A program made the translations under genes and the position numbers. The notes beneath the pieces were generated by a model. It was not told where the DNA came from. It made no database searches and saw nothing but the letters and a program-made list of their open reading frames with translations. Shown here piece by piece: positions 1-5,352 of a DNA stretch of 6,177 nt (positions within the stretch are counted from its first letter, which is position 1; the number at the start of each line of letters is the position of its first letter). Source of the stretch: Actinomycetota bacterium (GTDB lineage: Bacteria; Actinomycetota; Actinomycetes; Actinomycetales; Microbacteriaceae); NCBI GenBank assembly GCA_018895315.1, contig JAHIOK010000052.1, positions 1 to 6,177 of the forward strand, read 5' to 3'.

Positions 1-348
1 ATCACCCAGCCCGACGACACGCACACGCACTGGAAGGTCAAAGTCGGCGGGTTCGAGCGCGAGTTCAACGCCGAGATCACCGAGCAGCACCCCGATGAGC
101 GAGTGGCGTGGAAGAGCACGGACGGTGACATCGCGCACGCCGGCGTCGTCACCTTCCACAAGCTGACGGATTCCTCTAGCCGCGTGACGGTCCAGCTCGA
201 CTGGGAGCCGGAGGGCTTCCTCGAGACCGTCGGATCGATGCTCGGCGCGGGCTCGCACGCCGTGAAGAAGGACCTGAAGAACTTCAAGGAGTTCATCGAG
301 TCCCAGGGCGTCGCCGAAGGTGCCTGGCGTGGAGAGGTGCAGGTCTAG
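1..348 (+). CDS. SRPBCC-family protein (polyketide cyclase/COQ10-like), 3' part
   Basis: The reading frame is open from base 1 to a TAG at 346-348, giving the last 115 residues; the start is off the left edge. SRPBCC/START-like proteins form a helix-grip fold with a hydrophobic ligand cavity, and family members act as cyclases, lipid or quinone binders. The visible part matches the second half of that fold: beta-strand text around residues 11-23 (HWKVKVGG, REFNAEI), a Pro-Asp-x-x-x-x-W turn (PDERVAW, residues 32-38), then a G-V-V-T-F-H strand and a V-T-V-Q-L-D-W strand near residues 49-70. A C-terminal amphipathic helix follows, ending K-N-F-K-E-F-I-E, typical of family members. The last 15 or so residues form a short polar tail. 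A GTG at 103 is only an internal codon, since similarity continues upstream of it. Ligand and role cannot be told from sequence. A small ORF starts one base after the stop, suggesting cotranscription. Confidence 0.8.
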   Translation: MTQPDDTHTHWKVKVGGFEREFNAEITEQHPDERVAWKSTDGDIAHAGVVTFHKLTDSSSRVTVQLDWEPEGFLETVGSMLGAGSHAVKKDLKNFKEFIESQGVAEGAWRGEVQV

Positions 349-349
349 C

Positions 350-508
350 ATGAGCTTGCCCGACGCAGAGCATCCGAGCACGGACGGTCCCGACCAAGAA
401 CCGCGGGACGAACACGCACAGACGGATGCTGACGGCACCACCCGTGCCGACGGGCTTCCCGAAACCACGGACGAGGCCGGACGCCCCGTCGACAACCCGT
501 CCGGGTGA
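350..508 (+). CDS. small acidic, disordered hypothetical protein (52 aa)
   Basis: I do not recognise this protein. ATG at 350 lies one base after the stop of the SRPBCC gene, and a purine-rich GGAGAGG at 331-337 lies 12 bases upstream, a longish but usable spacing; stop-to-start adjacency suggests translational coupling. The 52 residues include 14 Asp/Glu and only 3 Arg (no Lys), net about -11, with many Pro, Gly and Thr and almost no large hydrophobics, so it should be intrinsically disordered and cytoplasmic. There is no signal peptide, membrane segment or Cys. An upstream in-frame GTG at 320 would overlap the SRPBCC gene and is less likely. The main doubt is whether such a short, low-complexity frame is a real gene; the tight placement behind the upstream gene is the best argument for it. 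Confidence 0.45.
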   Translation: MSLPDAEHPSTDGPDQEPRDEHAQTDADGTTRADGLPETTDEAGRPVDNPSG

Positions 509-541
509 CAGCGAACCGCCACGGTCATGACCGCATCTTTC

Positions 542-548
542 AGGAAGG
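542..548 (+). promoter_or_regulatory. Shine-Dalgarno site choosing the ATG at 559
   Basis: AGGAAGG lies 10 bases before ATG 559. The competing in-frame GTG at 505 overlaps the previous stop as GTGA but has no purine-rich site before it, so 559 is the preferred start. Confidence 0.5.
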
Positions 549-558
549 CAACGAGAAC

Positions 559-702
559 ATGAGCACCGAGCAGGGCCAGCAGGAGAACGGCAAAGAGAAC
601 CGACCGGGTTCGAAGGACTCCGCGGCAGAGGCCGGATCGGAATCCCCCGAAGAGGGTGAGCAGGCGGAGACCGCCGCAGAGGACGCCGTCGCCGACGACT
701 GA
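559..702 (+). CDS. small Glu-rich, disordered hypothetical protein (47 aa)
   Basis: I do not recognise this protein. The start at ATG 559 is supported by AGGAAGG at 542-548. The 47-residue product has 10 Glu and 4 Asp against 2 Lys and 1 Arg (net about -11), is rich in Gln, Gly, Ser and Ala, contains one Val as its only branched aliphatic residue, and has no Cys, Trp, Tyr or Phe. It should be disordered and soluble. It follows the 52-aa ORF by 50 bases on the same strand and shares its charge and lack of hydrophobic core but no alignable sequence. It is followed by an AT-rich dyad cluster before the convergent tRNA. A longer version from GTG 505 would add 18 residues. Existence as a protein is uncertain, but the ribosome binding site is good. 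Confidence 0.5.
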   Translation: MSTEQGQQENGKENRPGSKDSAAEAGSESPEEGEQAETAAEDAVADD

Positions 703-717
703 CATGCGGCGGTCAAC

Positions 718-742
718 CAGGTATATATTACCTGATCAGGTA
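718..742. repeat. three alternating CAGGTA motifs in an AT-rich island
   Basis: CAGGTA occurs at 718-723, its reverse complement TACCTG at 729-734, and CAGGTA again at 737-742. The second and third copies form a perfect 14-bp palindrome (729-742); the first and second form a 6-bp stem with a 5-base TATAT loop. First and third are direct repeats 19 bp apart. The surrounding 721-754 is only about 29 % GC in an otherwise very GC-rich window. It sits between convergent units (small ORF and tRNA-Thr). It may be a weak bidirectional terminator, since either hairpin is followed by A/T-rich sequence, or a protein-binding site; there is no true T-run. Confidence 0.55.
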
Positions 743-753
743 TTTATCTAGAG

Positions 754-826
754 AGCCGACTACGGGACTTGAACCCGTAACCCCCTAATTACAAGTTAGG
801 TGCGCTACCAATTGCGCCAAGTCGGC
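754..826 (-). tRNA. tRNA-Thr, anticodon UGU
   Basis: The minus strand folds into a complete 73-base cloverleaf read from 826 down to 754. The 7-bp acceptor stem is GCCGACT paired with AGTCGGC (820-826 with 755-761). The D arm has a GCGC/GCGC stem with loop AATTGGTA. The anticodon stem is CCTAA/TTAGG around the loop CTTGTAA (789-795), giving anticodon UGU (bases 793-791), which reads ACA Thr codons. The T arm is ACGGG/CCCGT with loop TTCAAGT. The acceptor stem resembles that of bacterial tRNA-Thr. The discriminator base is U (754) and CCA is not encoded, so it must be added enzymatically. The gene lies 43 bases downstream of the stop of the DsbA-like gene on the same strand. A TACACT at 841-836 could be a -10 element but has no good -35 and would leave almost no leader, so readthrough from upstream is possible. 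Confidence 0.96.
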
Positions 827-850
827 AGATCCCCCAGTGTACCGAGGGCC

Positions 851-867
851 GAACGAGCCTATCGTTC
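851..867 (-). other. hairpin just after the DsbA-like gene stop
   Basis: On the minus strand GAACGA pairs with TCGTTC around the 5-base loop TAGGC, two bases past the TAG stop. It lacks a following T-run, so it is not a standard intrinsic terminator; it could be a 3'-end stabilising or processing structure between the mRNA and the tRNA. Confidence 0.3.
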
Positions 868-869
868 TC

Positions 870-1802
870 CTACGGGGTGACCGTGGGGGTCGGCGTCGGG
901 GTGGCCGTCTTGTAGTAGGTGTCGTTCGCGATCGTGAGAACGAACTGAGCGAATTCCTTGGCGTCGTCGAGAGCGCCGACGTAAGGCGTCCCGTTGACGA
1001 GAACCATGGGCGTGCCGGTGAGGGTGACGCCCTTCGTGTCAGGCAGGCCCGCGAGCGCACGATCCGTCGCGTTCTTGGCCCAGACCGCGTAGTTTTCGCC
1101 CTCTATGCAGCTGCGCACCGTTTTGGGGTCGTCGACGCCCGAGGCCTGAGCGAGGTCGGCCAGAGCCGAGTCGGTGAGCCCGTCGGAGTCCTGGTCGGGC
1201 GCCTTGGCAAGGAGGTTGTTGTTGAACGCGAAGAACGTGTCGGGCGAGTGCGTCGCCACGCACGCGGCCGCACTGGCGGCGCGGAGCGAGTACTTCGTGC
1301 CGTTCGACTTGGCCGTCAGCATCGCGACCGGGTAGTACGTCAGGGTCGCGGCATCCTGGGTCACCCATTTGGAGAGCTGCTGAACGTTCGCGACCTGGAA
1401 GTCCTTCGCACCAGCCGAGAGGTAGTCGACGTAGATGCGGATGTCGACCGTCGCGACCGAGGTGGTCGTCGGAGACGGCGTCGCGGAAGGCGTGGCTACG
1501 GCGGCATCGGAATCTGGAGCCGCGGCAGCGGTGGCAGCAGCGACACCGCTCACGCTCGTGATCGCGAACCCGTCGCCTGTGACGTTCGCGGGCTGTGCGT
1601 TCGGCTTGGACGCGGATGAGGTGACGGCGAAAGTGACCGCAACGGCGGCGGCCGCGACGACGGCGATCCCACCGACGCCGATGACGGTGCGCCGGACGAT
1701 CCGTGACCGCGACTGCCGTGCCTGCACTTGCTGGGCCTTCTCACGAACCGCCTCTCGGCGGTCCCGCGGTGCGGGAACGTTCGGTGATTCGTCGCTCGAC
1801 AT
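870..1802 (-). CDS. membrane-anchored DsbA/thioredoxin-fold protein lacking the CxxC motif
   Basis: The 310-residue protein starts at ATG 1802, preceded by AAGAGGA (1812-1806); the longer upstream frame has no support. Residues 1-38 are charged and cytoplasmic (REAVREKAQQ, RSRIVRR); 39-60 form one hydrophobic Val/Ala/Ile-rich membrane helix, placing the rest outside the cell. Residues 61-117 are a low-complexity Ala/Thr/Ser/Pro linker. From 118 a DsbA-like (Thioredoxin_4-type) domain begins: the strand VDIRIYVDY is followed by LSAGAKDF where active homologues have the CPxC active site, so both catalytic Cys are replaced (Ser129, Ala132). The helical insert carries the family-like text SLRAASAAACVA, Cys181 and Cys232, and the cis-Pro loop G-T-P-M-V-L-V-N-G is at 263-271. 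The C-terminus is a TP-rich tail. It is unlikely to be a thiol oxidase or isomerase; a scaffold, chaperone or binding role is inference. I recall similar Cys-less anchored proteins in Microbacteriaceae. It is divergent from the sugar ATPase gene. Confidence 0.85.
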   Translation of the reverse strand: MSSDESPNVPAPRDRREAVREKAQQVQARQSRSRIVRRTVIGVGGIAVVAAAAVAVTFAVTSSASKPNAQPANVTGDGFAITSVSGVAAATAAAAPDSDAAVATPSATPSPTTTSVATVDIRIYVDYLSAGAKDFQVANVQQLSKWVTQDAATLTYYPVAMLTAKSNGTKYSLRAASAAACVATHSPDTFFAFNNNLLAKAPDQDSDGLTDSALADLAQASGVDDPKTVRSCIEGENYAVWAKNATDRALAGLPDTKGVTLTGTPMVLVNGTPYVGALDDAKEFAQFVLTIANDTYYKTATPTPTPTVTP

Positions 1803-1805
1803 GGA

Positions 1806-1812
1806 TCCTCTT
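1806..1812 (-). promoter_or_regulatory. Shine-Dalgarno site for the DsbA-like gene
   Basis: AAGAGGA on the minus strand lies three bases before ATG 1802. The spacing is short, but this is the only purine-rich site near a start that also gives a canonical cytoplasmic-tail plus anchor topology, so it decides the start. Confidence 0.5.
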
Positions 1813-1824
1813 GATGCACAGATA

Positions 1825-1838
1825 CCGGAATGATCCGG
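1825..1838. other. short dyad in the leader of the DsbA-like gene
   Basis: CCGGA (1825-1829) and TCCGG (1834-1838) form a 5-bp stem with a 4-base loop, 13 bases upstream of the Shine-Dalgarno site of the leftward gene. It could be an mRNA leader hairpin; chance occurrence in GC-rich DNA is quite possible. Confidence 0.2.
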
Positions 1839-1861
1839 CGGTGCCGCCCCGGGCGAGGCGA

Positions 1862-1890
1862 CCCAGACGATGCTAGTCAGGCAGTCTGGG
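1862..1890. other. 29-bp imperfect dyad in the divergent intergenic region
   Basis: CCCAGAC (1862-1868) is the exact inverse of GTCTGGG (1884-1890), and inside it TGC (1871-1873) pairs with GCA (1881-1883) around a 7-base loop, leaving only GA 1869-1870 bulged. This gives ten paired positions. There is no T-run on either side, so a terminator is unlikely. Its place between two divergent genes fits an operator or a leader structure of the leftward gene. No regulator is identifiable. Confidence 0.35.
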
Positions 1891-1973
1891 AAATCCCCAG
1901 ATGCAGCGCCCACTTTCGCCGGGCGGCGGCATCCTGTTCGCCGTCCAGCTGGGCGAATGCACGCCCTCATCTC

Positions 1974-2003
1974 TTACAGCTCTCAGCGAGGCCGTGTCAT
2001 ACT
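1974..2003 (+). promoter_or_regulatory. ugpC: candidate promoter for the ugpC/msiK-type gene
   Basis: TTACAG (1974-1979) and CATACT (1998-2003) are separated by 18 bases and resemble -35 and -10 hexamers of the housekeeping sigma factor. Transcription would begin near 2010, giving a leader of about 90 bases before ATG 2102. It is the best match on this strand in the 299-base intergenic stretch 1803-2101, which otherwise holds only the dyads listed and no ORF I believe in. Confidence 0.4.
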
Positions 2004-2067
2004 GATGGATGCGCCCAACGACGGGCGTGCGGGTTAAGCCCCCGCTCATTCCATCACTACGGATCGT

Positions 2068-2085
2068 CCGGCACGTACCTGCCGG
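2068..2085 (+). other. inverted repeat next to the ugpC ribosome binding site
   Basis: CCGGCA (2068-2073) and TGCCGG (2080-2085) form a perfect 6-bp stem with a 6-base loop, ending two bases before the AAGGAG Shine-Dalgarno site at 2088-2093. In the mRNA leader it could influence ribosome access; as DNA it could be an operator half-site pair. Function is not shown. Confidence 0.3.
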
Positions 2086-2101
2086 TGAAGGAGAAGAGAA
2101 C

Positions 2102-3205
<1,104 letters not shown>

Positions 3206-3234
3206 TCGACCAGCACTGATTCGCTAGCACCGTC

Positions 3235-3279
3235 GCGGCGCGGGCCCTCCACAGCGAGGACCCGCGCCGCTTTCTTTCT
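3235..3279 (+). terminator. strong intrinsic terminator after ugpC
   Basis: GCGGCGCGGG (3235-3244) pairs perfectly with CCCGCGCCGC (3261-3270). After one C/A mismatch, CCTC (3246-3249) pairs with GAGG (3256-3259) around a 6-base loop. The tail TTTCTTTCT (3271-3279) follows directly. This 14-pair GC-rich hairpin with a T-rich tail is 29 bases past the ugpC stop and only 14 bases before the next start codon. Confidence 0.92.
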
Positions 3280-3283
3280 CACC

Positions 3284-3288
3284 GGGAG
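3284..3288 (+). promoter_or_regulatory. Shine-Dalgarno site supporting the GTG start at 3294
   Basis: GGGAG lies five bases before GTG 3294. It is squeezed between the terminator tail and the start codon, and supports GTG 3294 over later in-frame starts. Confidence 0.6.
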
Positions 3289-3293
3289 TTCGC

Positions 3294-4619
3294 GTGACGC
3301 ACGCACTGAGTATCACGGCGAGCGCGGTCGACCCCGCTCTGCTGAGCCTGCCGTGGTCGACGCCGCTCGGCGAGTGGCCGAGCAGCAACATCGTCTTCCT
3401 GCCGAAGGGACTCTCTCGGCACCTCGTGCGATTTGCCAGCCTGTCCGGTCGCGTGATCGCGATCAAGGAGACCACCGCCGAGATGGCACGGCGCGAGTAC
3501 GACATGCTGGGCCACCTGTCCCGCCTCGACGTGCCGTGCGTCGACCGGTTCGCGGTCGTGGCCGGTCGCGAGGATGCCTCGGGCAAGCCGCTCCCCGCAG
3601 CCCTCGTCACCGCGCACCTCAAGTTCTCGCTCCCCTACCGCGCGCTCTTCACTCAGGTGCTGCGCCCCCACACCGCCACCCGGCTGGTCGACGCCCTCGC
3701 GGTTCTCCTGGTGCGTCTGCACAACGTCGGGTTCTTCTGGGGTGACGTGTCACTGTCCAACACCCTCTTCCGACGGGATGCCGGTGCCTTCGCGGCCTAC
3801 CTCGTCGATGCGGAGACCGGTGAACTGCACGAATCCGGGCTGACCCCGGGTCAACGGGCCCACGACCTCGACGTCGCGCGCACCAACATCGCCGGCGAGA
3901 TCATGGATCTCGAAGCCGGCGGACGCCTCGAGGGCGGGGTCGATGCGCTGGCGATCGCGGACGGGATCGTGTCGAGCTACCACTCGCTGTGGGCGGCCCT
4001 GACCCAGCAGGAGACGTTCTCGTCGAATGAGTCGTGGCGCATCACCGAGCGGGTGCAGAAGTTGAACACCCTCGGTTTCGACATCGGCGAGATGTCGATC
4101 GAGGCGACCGCCGATGGAACGCGCGTGTCGATCGAACCGAAGGTCGTCGACGCCGGACACCACCAGCGACGACTACTGCGGCTCACCGGCCTCGACGTCG
4201 AAGAGAACCAGGCACGCCGGCTGCTCAACGACCTCGACGAGTTCCGGGCGCGCATCTCGCGCATGGGCGACGACGAGGAGATGGTCGCGCACGAGTGGCT
4301 CACCCGCGTGTTCGAGCCCGTCGTGAAGTCGATCCCGTTCGATCTGCGGGCGAAGCTCGAACCCGCTGAAGTCTTCCATCAGGTGCTCGAACACCGCTGG
4401 TACATGTCTCAGGCCCGGGGCCGCTCGGTTCCGCTCGCCGAGGTGCTCACGAGCTACCTCGATGACGTACTGCGCCACCGCCGGGATGAGGCCACCGTGA
4501 TGGGGCCGCCGACCGAGACGATGTCGCTGCCGGTGATCACCTCATCCGGTGGTCTGTTCGGCGACGATGCGGTGCTCGAAGACGACGACGACGACGTCGA
4601 CTGGCGCGACCTCGTCTGA
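3294..4619 (+). CDS. DUF4032 protein with an N-terminal kinase-like (Kdo/WaaP-type) domain
   Basis: The 441-residue protein begins at GTG 3294 behind GGGAG. The N-terminal half reads like a lipopolysaccharide-kinase/RIO-type fold: V-I-A-I-K-E with Lys58 as the ATP-binding lysine, R-R-E-Y with Glu68 as the likely helix-C partner, catalytic-loop text H-N-V-G-F-F-W-G-D-V-S-L-S-N with Asp151 and Asn156 in D-x4-N spacing, and a metal-binding Asp172 in Y-L-V-D-A-E. All five expected residues are therefore present. The C-terminal half (about 229-400) matches my memory of the actinobacterial DUF4032 domain, with S-W-R-I-T-E-R-V-Q-K-L-N, a K-V-V-D-A-G-H-H-Q-R-R-L-L segment and N-Q-A-R-R-L-L-N-D-L-D. 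The tail is acidic (five Asp after E-D). There is no signal peptide or membrane helix, so it is cytoplasmic. Substrate is unknown; these bacteria have no LPS. It is 15 bases from a convergent SDR gene. Confidence 0.88.
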   Translation: MTHALSITASAVDPALLSLPWSTPLGEWPSSNIVFLPKGLSRHLVRFASLSGRVIAIKETTAEMARREYDMLGHLSRLDVPCVDRFAVVAGREDASGKPLPAALVTAHLKFSLPYRALFTQVLRPHTATRLVDALAVLLVRLHNVGFFWGDVSLSNTLFRRDAGAFAAYLVDAETGELHESGLTPGQRAHDLDVARTNIAGEIMDLEAGGRLEGGVDALAIADGIVSSYHSLWAALTQQETFSSNESWRITERVQKLNTLGFDIGEMSIEATADGTRVSIEPKVVDAGHHQRRLLRLTGLDVEENQARRLLNDLDEFRARISRMGDDEEMVAHEWLTRVFEPVVKSIPFDLRAKLEPAEVFHQVLEHRWYMSQARGRSVPLAEVLTSYLDDVLRHRRDEATVMGPPTETMSLPVITSSGGLFGDDAVLEDDDDDVDWRDLV

Positions 4620-4634
4620 GGCCGCGCCGGTCGA

Positions 4635-5273
4635 TCAGTAGCCGACGGTGAAGCGCTCGCGCGCGTGCTTCGGGTTCTCGATCTCATCGACGAACGCGAT
4701 GGCGAAGTCGGCGCCGGAGATGAAGGACTTGCCGTCGTCGTCGACGACGATGACCTCGCCACCGGTGCGGTAAGAACCGGTGCGCTCGCCCGGTTCCCAC
4801 GCACCGAAGCTTCCGGCCGGGTGCACGTAGAACCATTCGCGCGAAGCGGGGGTCGCCCGGAGGTCGTCGAGCACGCCGATCGCCTCGAAGGCCTCGGGCT
4901 TGATCTCATCCGGAAAATCACCGTCGATCACGCGCGGGCCACCGGGGGCGACGAGGCTGCCACCGGCTCCACCGACAGCACCGACTCGCACGTTCTCGGG
5001 GAGCGCCGCGACGAGCTCGGCGACAGCCGGGCGCATCTTGCCGACCATGTCGCCCCGCGGAGAGAGCGCGATAGCCACGACATCCACGCCCTGGAGCTCT
5101 GCAGCGAGACCGGGAGCGTCGAGCACCGTGCCCTCGATGTAGGTGACGCCCTCGACGCGCTCCGCGGGGAGAGAGCGAGCGACCGAGACGACGGTATGAC
5201 CGCGCCCCACTGCCTCCGTGACGATGTGGCGGCCGGCGTAACCGGTTCCTCCGATGACAGCGATACGAGCCAT
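4635..5273 (-). CDS. NAD(P)-binding atypical SDR, YwnB/COG2910-like
   Basis: The 212-residue protein starts at ATG 5273, with GGAAGGA (5286-5280) six bases upstream; an in-frame TTG at 5288 falls inside that site and is rejected. The N-terminus MARIAVIGGTGYAGRHIV carries the Rossmann dinucleotide motif G8-x-x-G11-x-x-G14. V-V-A-I-A-L-S-P (65-72) is the following beta-strand, and G-A-V-G-G-A-G-G-S (98-106) is a second glycine-rich strand-turn. The C-terminal block H-P-A-G-S-F with E-P-G-E-R-T-G-S-Y-R-T-G-G (160-172) and the end R-E-R-F-T-V-G-Y is characteristic of the putative NADH-flavin reductase/biliverdin-reductase-like atypical SDR group, which lacks the classical Tyr-x3-Lys pair. It is a soluble cytoplasmic redox or NAD(P)H-sensing protein; its substrate is unknown. 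It lies 79 bases downstream of rlmB on the same strand, so it may be cotranscribed or have its own promoter, and it converges on the DUF4032 gene. Confidence 0.88.
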   Translation of the reverse strand: MARIAVIGGTGYAGRHIVTEAVGRGHTVVSVARSLPAERVEGVTYIEGTVLDAPGLAAELQGVDVVAIALSPRGDMVGKMRPAVAELVAALPENVRVGAVGGAGGSLVAPGGPRVIDGDFPDEIKPEAFEAIGVLDDLRATPASREWFYVHPAGSFGAWEPGERTGSYRTGGEVIVVDDDGKSFISGADFAIAFVDEIENPKHARERFTVGY

Positions 5274-5279
5274 AGTGTG

Positions 5280-5286
5280 TCCTTCC
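5280..5286 (-). promoter_or_regulatory. Shine-Dalgarno site choosing ATG 5273
   Basis: GGAAGGA on the minus strand lies six bases before ATG 5273 and overlaps the alternative TTG at 5288-5286, so it selects the ATG that directly precedes the Rossmann strand. Confidence 0.65.
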
Positions 5287-5311
5287 AAACGGGTGTGTGA
5301 TCTAGTTCAAG

Positions 5312-5343
5312 GATGCCGGCGGGCGCTTCATTCCCCCGGCGTC
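5312..5343 (-). other. hairpin between rlmB and the SDR gene
   Basis: GATGCCGG (5312-5319) pairs with CCGGCGTC (5336-5343) with one T/G position, giving an 8-position stem around a 16-base loop, starting nine bases past the rlmB stop. No T-run follows on the minus strand, so termination would be incomplete at best. It may protect the rlmB mRNA end or be fortuitous. Confidence 0.3.
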
Positions 5344-5352
5344 CAGGAAAAA

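Noticed and set aside
505..558. N-terminal extension of the 47-aa ORF from GTG 505 (GTGA overlap with the preceding stop)
   Set aside because: No ribosome binding site precedes GTG 505, whereas AGGAAGG is well placed for ATG 559; kept only as an alternative.
718..742. CRISPR-like repeat array
   Set aside because: The repeated unit is only 6 bp, in alternating orientation with 2-5 base spacers, unlike any CRISPR array.
718..761. Possible phage or element attachment site at the tRNA-Thr 3' end
   Set aside because: No integrase, no second copy of the tRNA 3' end and no foreign-looking genes in the window; the plus-strand ORFs beside it look unremarkable.
837..1619. 260-codon plus-strand frame opposite the DsbA-like gene
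   Set aside because: Arg/Gly/Val-rich composition without recognisable motifs, overlaps the tRNA edge, and is explained by third-position GC bias of the minus-strand gene.
4581..4595. (GAC)5 trinucleotide run near the end of the DUF4032 gene
   Set aside because: It encodes the acidic Asp tail in frame; too short to claim a phase-variable repeat.
4735..4750. Perfect 16-bp palindrome TCGTCGTCGACGACGA
   Set aside because: It lies inside the SDR coding region and simply encodes Val-Val-Asp-Asp-Asp; a codon-repeat effect rather than a regulatory site.
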